In this document: one piece after another, positions 24,805 through 34,951 of the stretch | Layout: each line of letters begins with the position of its first letter | Position numbering within the stretch: position 1 is the first letter of the stretch | NCBI GenBank assembly: GCA_030418115.1 | Contig: JAUHQD010000002.1 | Span: forward strand, 124,001 to 188,000 | DNA from: Alteromonadaceae bacterium BrNp21-10 | GTDB taxonomy: Bacteria > Pseudomonadota > Gammaproteobacteria > Enterobacterales > Alteromonadaceae | DNA: 64,000 bases | Direction of reading: 5' to 3' | Translations under genes and position numbers: made by a program | The notes under the pieces: generated by a model | Seen by the model: only the letters and a program-made list of their open reading frames with translations | What the model was told of the DNA's origin: nothing | The model's database searches: none

Positions 24805-26159
24805 ATATCTGGCAATCACTCACACTTAAAGTTCGCACTATTCTGATTTTATGTTCCGTGTTTATTTTGTCGCAAATGATCACCTTAATCCTTTTTGAAC
24901 ATAACCGAGATAACGTGGTTTTATCCACTGAAGCCACTGATTTGGCCGACAGAATTATTGGCATTGTGGATTTAGCTTATGCTTTTCCGCCGCAAGATCG
25001 TCAGCAAATTTTAGCCGCAGCGGAAACACAATTTCTAGCCTTGTTCCCAGACGTAATTTCAACTGATGAAGTAGCCTGCCAACAAAACCATTTCTCCGAG
25101 CAGATTTCTACCAAGCTCAATCTGGCATTTTTGAAACTGCAGGGTATTGACGCCCAAGTCTGTGTTCGTCGTTTTGAAAATACGCCACTACTGGATCGAC
25201 GTACCACCTTACGCCCAGGGTTTGATGTCCTTATTCAAATAGATTTTGCCAATAATCAAAAAATTACGTTTCATTCTGTACTACCGGAAAGTCAGTCATT
25301 ACTACAAGATTCTGTGATTTTCTATATCTTACTTGAGGGCATTGTGGCGTTATTGCTGGCATGGTACCTAATCCAAAAGACCGTTGAACCTATTGAAGAA
25401 CTGGCCAATGCGGCGAACCGTATCGGCCTGGATATTAACAATCCACCATTAGATGAAGGTGGTGCCAAAGAAATATCCATGGCGGCCAAAGCATTTAATA
25501 CCATGCAGGAACGTTTAGCCAACCTTCTGCACAGCCAGAGTGAAATGTTAGCGGCTATTTCCCATGATTTACGCTCAGCGGTTACCCGTTTGCAACTGCG
25601 CGCCGATTTACTGGAAAATAACCATGAGCGTGAGGGTATGCTTAAAGTTGTCACAGATATGCGACAAATGATTCAGTCTGTACTGGACTTTTTACGGGGA
25701 CAAAATCCGGATGAGCCTATGCGTGTTGTCAATATTAGTGCGCTGGTAGAAAGTTTAGTCACGGATTTGGCCGAAGAAGGCCGACCAGTCAGCTATCAAT
25801 ATGAGGGTAATTCGATCAATTTAACTTGTCGGCCGACTGAAATTCGCCGCTGTTTACAGAACATTATGGATAATGCCATCAAGTATGCTGATGGCGCGAA
25901 ATTAAGTATTAACAGGGAAAATAACGAAGTCCAAATTGTTGTTGAAGACCAAGGCATGGGCATACCAGAAAATCAGTTACAATCGGTTTTACGTCCATTT
26001 TATCGGCTTGAACAGTCTCGTAATCATGATACCGGAGGTATTGGCTTGGGACTGAGTATTGCTGAAAATATTGTAAAGTCGCACGGCGGAACGTTGAAAT
26101 TATCAAACCTTGCGGATGGTGGTCTTAGAGTCAATATACTGCTACCACTGAACGGCTAA
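24801..26159 (+). CDS. EnvZ-like sensor histidine kinase
   Basis: About 452 residues from GTG 24801, which overlaps the regulator stop. A first transmembrane helix (ILCSVFILSQMITLILF), a 140-residue periplasmic sensor with two cysteines, and a second helix (ILLEGIVALLLAWYLI) lead to a HAMP domain. HisKA motif ISHDLRSAVTRLQLRADLL (phosphoacceptor His) and HATPase boxes NIMDNAIKY, EDQGMGI and GGIGLGLSIAENIV are complete. The HisKA motif and organisation resemble EnvZ-class kinases for OmpR-type partners. The stimulus is unknown. Confidence 0.92.
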   Translation: MNIWQSLTLKVRTILILCSVFILSQMITLILFEHNRDNVVLSTEATDLADRIIGIVDLAYAFPPQDRQQILAAAETQFLALFPDVISTDEVACQQNHFSEQISTKLNLAFLKLQGIDAQVCVRRFENTPLLDRRTTLRPGFDVLIQIDFANNQKITFHSVLPESQSLLQDSVIFYILLEGIVALLLAWYLIQKTVEPIEELANAANRIGLDINNPPLDEGGAKEISMAAKAFNTMQERLANLLHSQSEMLAAISHDLRSAVTRLQLRADLLENNHEREGMLKVVTDMRQMIQSVLDFLRGQNPDEPMRVVNISALVESLVTDLAEEGRPVSYQYEGNSINLTCRPTEIRRCLQNIMDNAIKYADGAKLSINRENNEVQIVVEDQGMGIPENQLQSVLRPFYRLEQSRNHDTGGIGLGLSIAENIVKSHGGTLKLSNLADGGLRVNILLPLNG

Positions 26160-26494
26160 CCCATTATTGGCTCGACACTAGCGATCTCAGACTCATGCAT
26201 CAAGAGGTCCTTGGCTCATTTTTGAGCACAGTATTAGGATTACCAATTGTAATAGGCACTTTAACCAACACCATGCTTACGGCATAACTCCGGCACTATT
26301 AGCGCACCGGTTTACTTTAAAAAAATAGCAAAGAGCTAGGCTTCGGTAAATTGTTGAGTTTTCATCTGCGCTCTCCACTTAACTTAATATGAGTGAAGAA
26401 CGCGACTTGATTAATGCGGATTGTTGAGCAGGGTAACACTGTAAAATGTCCCTGCATAAGAACACTAGATAAAAGTAACTGTATTGATCTGGGG
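26160..26494. other. Intergenic spacer between the sensor kinase and gdhA
   Basis: 335 bases between convergent genes. No ORF with a ribosome-binding site and no strong terminator was found. A GGGGT-n6-ACCCC stem (26492-26507) overlaps the gdhA stop region but lacks a T run. Confidence 0.45.
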
Positions 26495-27850
<1,356 letters not shown>

Positions 27851-27934
27851 TTATTACCTTGTTTTTATTAAGAATAATTCTCCGTCAAACGGATTCTAGT
27901 TACTGTATTTGGACATTGGCCGGGTAACGTGATG

Positions 27935-27968
27935 TTTTAAATCCCTGTGTACAGATCAAACACAGGGA
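27935..27968 (-). terminator. Intrinsic terminator after rnk
   Basis: A 9-bp stem TCCCTGTGT/ACACAGGGA (27942-27968) with a 9-base loop. On the minus strand it is followed by TTTAAAAC. It lies about 70 bases after the rnk stop. Confidence 0.65.
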
Positions 27969-28036
27969 AAAAACTGTATTACACCGTTGAATTAGAACGG
28001 GCTTATTTTTTGGCTAAATCGACTCAAATAGTCCAT

Positions 28037-28417
28037 TTACTTTCGGATTACCTGCACTATTTCTACAGACTGTTGCCCACGTTGAGTGGGCCAATTAATA
28101 CATTGCCCGGTTTTTAACCCCAATAATGCCGAGCCAATGGGGGCAAATATTGAAATGCTCTCTTGGTATTTGGCCATATCTGCAGGAAAACACAGGGTTT
28201 TAGTAAAGGTGCGGTCAGTTTCTAGCAGCTTAAACGTTACCTGACTGCCAATAGACACCACATCATTGGGCATATCTTTAGCGTCAACGATGTTCGCGCG
28301 AGCAAGTTCGTTTTCCAAACCCTCAACTAAATTGTCAGGTAAATTAGACATTTCGAGTTGATATTCCAATTCTTTCAAATCAGAGGTTGAAATCATAATT
28401 TCAGGTTGTTTTTCCAT
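28037..28417 (-). CDS. rnk: Regulator of nucleoside diphosphate kinase, Rnk
   Basis: 126 residues: a short N-terminal helical hairpin (STSDLKELEYQLEMSNLP, about 10-55) and a C-terminal GreA/GreB-like FKBP domain (VSIGSQVTFKLLETDRTF, SIFAPIGSALLGLKTGQ). It has the short coiled coil and shared fold of Rnk, which binds RNA polymerase but cannot stimulate cleavage as GreA does. The start lies only 24 bases after a strong terminator, so expression should depend on read-through. Confidence 0.9.
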   Translation of the reverse strand: MEKQPEIMISTSDLKELEYQLEMSNLPDNLVEGLENELARANIVDAKDMPNDVVSIGSQVTFKLLETDRTFTKTLCFPADMAKYQESISIFAPIGSALLGLKTGQCINWPTQRGQQSVEIVQVIRK

Positions 28418-28441
28418 AATATTTTCTTTTAATGTAATGGA

Positions 28442-28465
28442 TAAAAAGGGCTCAATTGAGCCCCC
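28442..28465 (-). terminator. Strong intrinsic terminator directly before rnk
   Basis: On the minus strand GGGCTC-AATT-GAGCCC (28448-28463) forms a perfect hairpin followed by five Ts (28447-28443). It begins two bases after the stop of the 29-codon ORF and ends about 24 bases before the rnk ATG. It is well suited to act as an attenuator. Confidence 0.8.
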
Positions 28466-28467
28466 AT

Positions 28468-28557
28468 TTAATCTTCTGTTTTTTGCTTCTCTTTACGCTT
28501 TCTACGTTTTTCTTTTAATGTGTTTTGTGGTTTTTTCTTTGCTTTATCTTTACTCAT
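28468..28557 (-). CDS. 29-residue highly basic small protein or leader peptide
   Basis: ATG at 28557 has the ribosome-binding site AAGGTGA five bases upstream; the stop TAA is at 28468-28470. The peptide has 11 Lys and 3 Arg in 29 residues (begins MSKDKAKKKPQNTLKEKRRK), with an acidic last triplet. It is flanked by two GreA/GreB-domain genes on the same strand. Small basic proteins of this look occur in other gammaproteobacteria, so it may be a real protein. Its position next to a terminator also suits a leader peptide for rnk. Confidence 0.7.
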   Translation of the reverse strand: MSKDKAKKKPQNTLKEKRRKRKEKQKTED

Positions 28558-28664
28558 GGAATTCACCTTACTTCAAAAATTTCAATACGATTGACTGCAT
28601 TAATACCATTGCAAAGGTTGATTACACCAAGGCCGCATCCTCCATTTAAATTAATAACTAAGCA

Positions 28665-29060
28665 TTAAAATTCATAGGGTTGGTGGTTCACTGTAACAAT
28701 TTCCCACTTTGTTTCGCCGTTAGAAGTCCTTATTTTTGCCATCTCACCACAACGTCGACCCAATAATTCAGTACCCATTAACGAAGTGAATGACACCATC
28801 CCTTTTGCAGGATTTGCTTTTTCACTTTCCACAATACGCAGCTTAAACTGCTCCTTTGATGTTGTGTTTTTAACCACTACGGTACTGCCTGCTCTCACCC
28901 TGCCTTCAAAACGAGAAATTCGGCTATCGCTAAACTCTATACGGTTCAATAGCAAACTCAGCGCTATTGGATCCATCAAAGTACGATGACTAGCTTCTTG
29001 AAATATAGGGTGTGAAGGACAAATTAAGGTTTTGCCAGACCTGAACATACGCATAAGCAC
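28665..29060 (-). CDS. GreA/GreB C-terminal domain protein (second Rnk-like paralogue)
   Basis: 131 residues from GTG 29060 with GGAG eight bases upstream. The C-terminal 80 residues (AGSTVVVKNTTSKEQFKLRIV, SLMGTELLGRRCGEMAKI) match the GreA/GreB FKBP-like domain. The N-terminus is short and lacks the long Gre coiled coil. It probably binds RNA polymerase near the secondary channel without cleavage activity. It is upstream of the basic mini-ORF and rnk on the same strand, giving two Gre-like factors in tandem. Confidence 0.8.
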   Translation of the reverse strand: MLMRMFRSGKTLICPSHPIFQEASHRTLMDPIALSLLLNRIEFSDSRISRFEGRVRAGSTVVVKNTTSKEQFKLRIVESEKANPAKGMVSFTSLMGTELLGRRCGEMAKIRTSNGETKWEIVTVNHQPYEF

Positions 29061-29120
29061 GGCTAAATCTCCAACCGGACTAATAACTAAATTAAATTTA
29101 TAAAGGGAATAAAACTAGAC

Positions 29121-29145
29121 GCCGAGCGTAAGGAATACGCTCGGC
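29121..29145 (-). terminator. Terminator after the nucleoside-hydrolase-like gene
   Basis: A perfect 10-bp stem GCCGAGCGTA/TACGCTCGGC with loop AGGAA, followed on the minus strand by GTCTAGTTTTATT. It separates 29298-30170 from the Gre-like gene. Confidence 0.65.
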
Positions 29146-29297
29146 TTAATTTGGTAAGGTGAGTTGACTACTCTGTTGGGTCTTACAGTTTTTAAACATG
29201 CTTTCCTCAAAGTTATGAGCTGATAATAGCCTGCTTAGAAATAAAAACAAGCCCTACATACAAGCCTATATTTAATACCTTGTGGTCATTATTGATA

Positions 29298-30170
29298 TTA
29301 CTTACCAGTAAAAGTACTAAAAAAATCTCTCGTGTTTTTAATGTCTAAGTAGCCAAAAATCCAACACATTTCTGCAGCATCAGAAAAGTCCAAACCACCA
29401 CTTTCGACCGCAGTATTGTTATAACGACCGTCTTTGCCGTTATATTTTTCACCGATCTGTTTAGCCATTTTCCACAATGGGCCGGCGTTGTAATGAGTTA
29501 AGGCAGTTGTCCAATCACTGGCATCTTCATTGCGGAATCCTGGTGTGCCATTACCGGTGGCATTACCATCGGCTATTTTGTGGTAATCGCTATGTTGCTG
29601 CACATAACTTAGATCATCAGGGCTAGTGGAGTTTTCGTTCCAATCGCTGTGCTGCACAATATGGATACGCTGTTTGGTATCAATATCAGTATGGGAAAGC
29701 TGAATAGCTTTTAGCATATCAGCGGAAAAATCCGATTGTCCGGCTTCGGCAATCCAAATATCGCCGCCTTTTTCCAAAGTACTCTGTACTAAGGAAATGA
29801 CTTTAGCCAAGGCTTTATCGCGCTGGGTATGGGCATTCGACCAATTATCACCAAAGGCCAGTGCAAACAACTCTGGCGCAGGTACGTACAGACCTTCTTG
29901 AATACCGTAAGCGCCGGCAACCCCATGATAATTCACATTGGCAAACTGAGGATCACGCAACATCGTCGCCACGGCGGCAATAGTATGAATATCATCAACA
30001 TCGGTTTTGCTATCGAATTGGGATAATAATAGGTCTTTACTGGTATCAAATTTGCCCAACATTGAAGGGGTTGTTGCCTGCGTACTATCATCAATATTGG
30101 ATACCGCGAGCACACAATTTACCGTAAGCAGGCACATAACAGTTAAGCAACTAACAAGACGTTTATTCAT
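29298..30170 (-). CDS. Secreted nucleoside-hydrolase-like protein
   Basis: 290 residues from an ATG with AGGACC upstream. A signal peptide ends around NCVLAVS. The motif LLLSQFDSKTDVDDIHTIAA (about 47-66) resembles the DxDxxxDD calcium site of inosine/uridine-type nucleoside hydrolases, though with Ser-Lys in place of the usual spacing. The region GGDIWIAEAGQSDFSADMLK fits the same alpha/beta fold. The C-terminal residues ESGGLDFSDAAEMCWIFGY could provide the last acidic ligand. It would act in the periplasm or outside the cell. The catalytic function is uncertain; remote relation to DUF1593-type proteins is possible. Confidence 0.5.
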   Translation of the reverse strand: MNKRLVSCLTVMCLLTVNCVLAVSNIDDSTQATTPSMLGKFDTSKDLLLSQFDSKTDVDDIHTIAAVATMLRDPQFANVNYHGVAGAYGIQEGLYVPAPELFALAFGDNWSNAHTQRDKALAKVISLVQSTLEKGGDIWIAEAGQSDFSADMLKAIQLSHTDIDTKQRIHIVQHSDWNENSTSPDDLSYVQQHSDYHKIADGNATGNGTPGFRNEDASDWTTALTHYNAGPLWKMAKQIGEKYNGKDGRYNNTAVESGGLDFSDAAEMCWIFGYLDIKNTRDFFSTFTGK

Positions 30171-30510
30171 AGGGGGTCCTTTATGGTTTAAGCGTTAATT
30201 AAATCCACGTTTAATTAACCTGAACTCGGGATAATCAATATCAATAATGGAAAATACTATTGATAGTCTCATTTTCATAAAAAACAGAGAGTAAAATCAC
30301 CCAACGTTAAATACTTTATTGACTGATAATACTCTGCTCAATAGTACATCCAGATAGGAATATCCGGAAATTAATACCCATTCAGCTACAAAAAATAAGA
30401 GCCAGCCGTGAAAGGTTACTACCCTACTACTTTTCACAAATTAAGATTGTATCCTGACTTTGAATAGGTAGAGTACGCCATTGACTTATTATCACACTTT
30501 CAGGTGCCCT
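30171..30510. other. Divergent intergenic region, nothing specific recognised
   Basis: 340 A+T-rich bases between two divergently transcribed genes, so both promoters should lie here. No clear operator or RNA structure was seen. Confidence 0.4.
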
Positions 30511-31422
30511 ATGGCTGGAGCCAGCTTACTCATGCTTTTAGATGACATTGCCGCATTGCTGGACGATGTCGCAATAATGACCAAAGTCGCCGCCAAAAAA
30601 ACGGCGGGTGTCCTTGGTGATGATTTAGCCCTGAATGCCCAACAAGTCAGCGGCGTGCGGGCAGAACGTGAATTACCGGTGGTATGGGCAGTTGCTAAAG
30701 GGTCTTTACTCAATAAACTGATCCTCGTCCCAGTGGCACTGCTACTTAGCTATTTTTTACCTTGGTCCATTACGCCACTATTGGTAATGGGCGGTTTATT
30801 TTTATGCTTTGAAGGTGTGGAAAAAATCGTCCATAGTTTTAATCCGCAGGATAAAGAGTTACAGCACCAACAAAAACTCAATGCCCTCGCGGACCCCGAA
30901 CTCAATTTGGTCAACTTTGAAAAGGACAAAATAAAAGGCGCCATCCGTACCGACTTTATTCTATCGGCGGAAATCATTGTTATCGCACTAGGTACCGTGA
31001 GTGCAGCTAGTATCCAATATCAAACCATTGTAGTCAGTGTGATTGCGCTATCCATGACTATTGGTGTTTACGGTTTGGTGGCAGCCATCGTCAAACTTGA
31101 TGATATGGGATTATATTTAATCGAAAAAAATAGTCATGCGAAGGGTTCAAAAACCCTTACCCTGTTCGGTAAATCGCTGGTGGGTTTTGCCCCTATGCTA
31201 ATGAAATTTTTAACTATTGCTGGCACCGCTGCGATGTTTTTAGTGGGGGGCGGCATACTCAGCCACAGTATCCCGTTTATTCATCACTTGCTGCCGAGTG
31301 TTAACGACTATCAAATGCTGGTAGACATGACATTCAATGCTGCTGTAGGGTTGATTGCAGGGGCCGCTATCCTTGCAATAACCAGTATGGGTAGCAAATT
31401 ATTCAAGTCAAAAAATGCATAG
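30511..31422 (+). CDS. DUF808 family inner membrane protein (YedI-like)
   Basis: 303 residues from ATG 30511, which has AGGTG upstream; an in-frame TTG at 30481 is rejected. The start [21 protein letters not shown] and the following [18 protein letters not shown] are the family signature. Four to six membrane helices follow ([33 protein letters not shown], and two at the C-terminus). The function of the family is unknown. It is a stand-alone gene. Confidence 0.88.
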   Translation: MAGASLLMLLDDIAALLDDVAIMTKVAAKKTAGVLGDDLALNAQQVSGVRAERELPVVWAVAKGSLLNKLILVPVALLLSYFLPWSITPLLVMGGLFLCFEGVEKIVHSFNPQDKELQHQQKLNALADPELNLVNFEKDKIKGAIRTDFILSAEIIVIALGTVSAASIQYQTIVVSVIALSMTIGVYGLVAAIVKLDDMGLYLIEKNSHAKGSKTLTLFGKSLVGFAPMLMKFLTIAGTAAMFLVGGGILSHSIPFIHHLLPSVNDYQMLVDMTFNAAVGLIAGAAILAITSMGSKLFKSKNA

Positions 31423-31454
31423 ATTGCATCTCGTCAATTATCTTACGCTTATCG

Positions 31455-33338
31455 CTATTTTTGTTGATATAAGTTGTAGAAATTTTCAAATTCAATGGCG
31501 GGGATAGGTTTAGACCATAAATATCCTTGGCCTAATTTACAGCCTAGTTCGGCTAATATGGGTAAGGTTTGTGGCTCTTCAACGCCTTCTGCCACCGTCG
31601 AAATATTCAGGCCATTAGCCATTTGTATAATGGCTTTAACGATGGTGAAGTTCTTTGGTTCCTGATGCATCATACTGACGAATGAACGATCAATTTTTAA
31701 CGATTCTATATCAAAATTTTGCAGATAACCTAAACTGGAATACCCAGTACCAAAATCATCAATTGAAAGGTAAACGCCGCGATTTTTGATACTTTTCAAT
31801 TGTCGAATAATACTACTCGAGTTTTCCATTAATAATGATTCGGTAAATTCTATTTCAATGGAATGGCCTGGCAGATTGTTATCGGCAAGCGCTTTATCTA
31901 GCCGCTGAACAATATTGCCTCGGCTAAACTGTAAAGGAGAGGCATTAATAGCGATTTTCAAATCTTCCATACCAACATCCCGCCATTGCGCTAATTGTTG
32001 ACACGCCTCGCTAATAACCCAATTACCAATTTCAATGATCAAACCACTTCGCTCTGCTAATGGAATGAATTCAACCGGAGACACAATTCCTCGCTGGGGG
32101 TGATGCCATCGCAATAATGCTTCCGCCCCAACCAGTTTATTATTTTCTATTTCAAATTGCGGCTGATAATAGAGCTCTAATTGTTTCTCTTTAATGGCCA
32201 AGCGCATATCCGCAATGAGTTGCATCGAATCAATTTGTGACGCCTTTAACTCATCAGTATAAATACGATAATCATTCTTACCTTTTGCTTTACTGTGATA
32301 CATCGCCATATCGGCTTTTTGACACAACATATCAAAAGTGATGCCATCATCTGGTGCAAAAGTTAAACCTATCGAACATGTACTGGTAATATCGTGATCA
32401 ACAATAGTAATTAATTCATTAATTTGACGTAATACTTTACGGGCAATTGCTTTTGCCTCTGTGCGTTTTGCTAATCCTGGCAGCAACAGTAGAAACTCAT
32501 CGCCTCCTAATCGACATATGGTATCTGACTTACGTACCAGTTTTTTAAGTTTACATGCCAACGCTTTTAAATATTTATCACCTATATCATGACCTAACGT
32601 ATCGTTAATATGTTTAAAGTCATCTAAATCAATAAACATGACACATATCATTTTATTCTCTCGCAATGCATGTTTCATCGCATAGTCAAAATGTATTTTA
32701 GATAACGTTCGATTCGCAAGACCAGTTAAAGCATCGTAATGCACCAGCTTTTCGATTTCTGTCTGTGATTTACTTACCCGTAAATTTTCTTTCGCTAAAC
32801 TGAGTAACGTTTGCTTCAAATCGCTAGCAATGAGCCACACAGGAAAGCTAGTGATGAAGAGCAATAGTATGACTGTAGACGTTGAAACATAATTTGTGCC
32901 GTCCGGAATGTTGATGAAAATACCCGCTTCATTGACGTAACCAAGCGCTAAAACATTAAGCACAACAACAACAAATAAACCAATAAATGTAGAAATACTA
33001 CCACTTAGAATGGCAACAATGAAAACCGCGGGAAAGGCCAGAACGACTTCATCTTTAACCCCTTCGCCTATCCACATAATATAAAGCAAAGTGACCGTTA
33101 GTAGGATAGATAAGAGTTTGCCACCTAATTCGAGTCGGCCCTTTTGGGCTAATAAATAAACTGAAGTTAATAACACGCTTAAAATAATTAAAATGGTACC
33201 GCGGGTTACATCTCCGACAATAAATCGCTGTAGCGTCCCACATAAGACAGCTATTTCAGTCGCGAAAAATATTTGAATTAAACGACTGCCATGAAAATCA
33301 TTATTATCCGTCAGTTGTATATTAGGTTGAGTCTTCAA
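31455..33338 (-). CDS. Membrane-bound GGDEF-EAL c-di-GMP enzyme
   Basis: 627 residues, TTG start with AGAGGAAAAG upstream. Six membrane helices occupy residues about 20-185. The GGDEF domain has an intact LGGDEF signature and an inhibitory RKSD I-site five residues before it. The EAL domain has EALLRWHHP, DDFGTGYSS and EGVEEPQT, so all metal ligands appear present. It may both make and degrade c-di-GMP, with net activity set by the membrane sensor. It is one of three c-di-GMP genes within 9 kb. Confidence 0.92.
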   Translation of the reverse strand: MKTQPNIQLTDNNDFHGSRLIQIFFATEIAVLCGTLQRFIVGDVTRGTILIILSVLLTSVYLLAQKGRLELGGKLLSILLTVTLLYIMWIGEGVKDEVVLAFPAVFIVAILSGSISTFIGLFVVVVLNVLALGYVNEAGIFINIPDGTNYVSTSTVILLLFITSFPVWLIASDLKQTLLSLAKENLRVSKSQTEIEKLVHYDALTGLANRTLSKIHFDYAMKHALRENKMICVMFIDLDDFKHINDTLGHDIGDKYLKALACKLKKLVRKSDTICRLGGDEFLLLLPGLAKRTEAKAIARKVLRQINELITIVDHDITSTCSIGLTFAPDDGITFDMLCQKADMAMYHSKAKGKNDYRIYTDELKASQIDSMQLIADMRLAIKEKQLELYYQPQFEIENNKLVGAEALLRWHHPQRGIVSPVEFIPLAERSGLIIEIGNWVISEACQQLAQWRDVGMEDLKIAINASPLQFSRGNIVQRLDKALADNNLPGHSIEIEFTESLLMENSSSIIRQLKSIKNRGVYLSIDDFGTGYSSLGYLQNFDIESLKIDRSFVSMMHQEPKNFTIVKAIIQMANGLNISTVAEGVEEPQTLPILAELGCKLGQGYLWSKPIPAIEFENFYNLYQQK

Positions 33339-33633
33339 CTTTTCCTCTCTTTAAGTTACAACAGCTTGTACTCAATAAAACCACAAATACGCGCAAAACT
33401 TTACATACAACTGCCAATTACAATCATACATCGATCTAATAATTCAAAACTAGATTGTCATAAATTAATTTTAACTACTAGATTTTATTGAATTTTTTAT
33501 TTTTACACTTGAATAAAATAATTAACAAAATTGATTTATAGATTACTTTTTATGTATAAAAATCATTTCAAATATTGGAAGGTATAGATAGGAGTAACAA
33601 TAACAACGAGGTTTATTACGGTTGTTACCTAGT
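33339..33633. other. A+T-rich intergenic spacer
   Basis: 295 bases between two minus-strand genes, strongly A+T-rich. It presumably carries the promoter of the GGDEF-EAL gene. No further structure was recognised. Confidence 0.4.
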
Positions 33634-34764
33634 TTAGTGATGCAATAAAGTCAGTTTACTGGCGTAGCGATTATATTGTTCATCGGTATCGGAATGACGT
33701 TTGGCTAAACTTAAGTTTTTACGAGTTGCGCTAAGTTTACCCATTTGTGAATAGGTCCGCGCCAAAGAAAAATAAAACTGATGTTCTTTACTTTCCAAGC
33801 GAATAGCCCGTCGATAATGCTTGGTGGCCTGCCGCCAGTCACGATTTTGGTAGGCTAGTTCACCTAAATAGTAATGATAATAAGGGTTATCTTGACGACG
33901 GCGCTCAATCTTAGCGCGAATATCGTGGGCATCTGACTTACGCTTAGTGATGTCATACAATATTGCTAAATTATCTAGTACATTTAGACTATCACTGTCC
34001 ATTATCAACGCGGCTTTGTATACCTCTTCAGCCCAATCGCTATGTCCACTAATGCGATACAACACCCCCATATTACTCCAACTGGGGATATAATCTGGGG
34101 CCAACATTAATGCTTGGCGAAAATAGCGATAGGCTAATGTATAATCATTTTCAATCATCGCCATCGCGCCTTTATTGTTGTAAAACATTGTCGTAGCCAA
34201 AGCCTTACTTACAAGCGTCTTCGAAAAGCGCCCGCTGGTGAAGGAATCGTTAAAATCAACTAACACACCTTTATCGTTGGCATCCACTTTAACCCGTAAA
34301 TTTACATGGCCATTAATAAAACTGTAACCTTGGCGTATATCCCAAAACTCAGGAATAAGCACATCTTGTAACTCTGACTGTAGGCCAACAAAATCGGCCA
34401 TGGCATAAGCTAAAATTGACATCGACAAGCAATTGGCTGTGTGTAGATTAAAGGTTTCACTAGCGGTGCTATTGGCATCAGTGGCATAGAGTAAATTTAT
34501 TTTTTGCGGGTTAAATAACTGCGCCACCAATTCGCGTAAGCGTACTGACTTATCTTTGTAGATCATGATGTTTTGTTGAAGGTAATCAACGACAGGTTGG
34601 TTTAACGCAAAAAGTTCGTCTTGAGTTTCAATGATTTTCTGATCATAGCCAGGAAAACCTTCATCATGGATATAGGCATCTGGCGATAAGCTTACCTGCC
34701 CATTACTTTGACAAGCACCGAGCCCAGTGGAAATAATCAAAACCAATAAACACTTTTGCCACAC
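33634..34764 (-). CDS. Lipoprotein with transglutaminase-like domain and TPR repeats
   Basis: 376 residues from GTG 34764 (GAGG eight bases upstream). The lipobox GLGAC predicts a lipid-anchored protein. Residues about 85-185 form a transglutaminase-like papain fold with a candidate triad: Cys in HTANCLSMSIL, His in INGHVNLRV, Asp in VLVDFND. The C-terminal half consists of five or so tetratricopeptide repeats (YTLAYRYFRQALMLAPDY, WRQATKHYRRAIRLESKE). It may be a periplasmic scaffold or peptidase acting on envelope proteins. The substrate is unknown. It lies between two c-di-GMP genes. Confidence 0.75.
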   Translation of the reverse strand: MWQKCLLVLIISTGLGACQSNGQVSLSPDAYIHDEGFPGYDQKIIETQDELFALNQPVVDYLQQNIMIYKDKSVRLRELVAQLFNPQKINLLYATDANSTASETFNLHTANCLSMSILAYAMADFVGLQSELQDVLIPEFWDIRQGYSFINGHVNLRVKVDANDKGVLVDFNDSFTSGRFSKTLVSKALATTMFYNNKGAMAMIENDYTLAYRYFRQALMLAPDYIPSWSNMGVLYRISGHSDWAEEVYKAALIMDSDSLNVLDNLAILYDITKRKSDAHDIRAKIERRRQDNPYYHYYLGELAYQNRDWRQATKHYRRAIRLESKEHQFYFSLARTYSQMGKLSATRKNLSLAKRHSDTDEQYNRYASKLTLLHH

Positions 34765-34951
34765 AATGTTAACCTCTATCTATTGGTTAAAATATAGACA
34801 CAATTTACTTAAATTTCATTGCATCTGTGACTATTTTAAAAATTTAGCCCTAACTTCCATAATCAAAATTGCTGCAACTGTAATAAAACGGTCATCCTAA
34901 CCAAGCACAATAGCTTTTATTAACAATGCCATTAGGTTTGAAAACCGCGCC

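Noticed and set aside
28437-28649. Plus-strand ORF of 70 codons across the Gre-like/rnk spacer
   Set aside because: It is the antisense of the basic mini-ORF and terminator, has no ribosome-binding site, and the minus-strand reading explains the sequence better.
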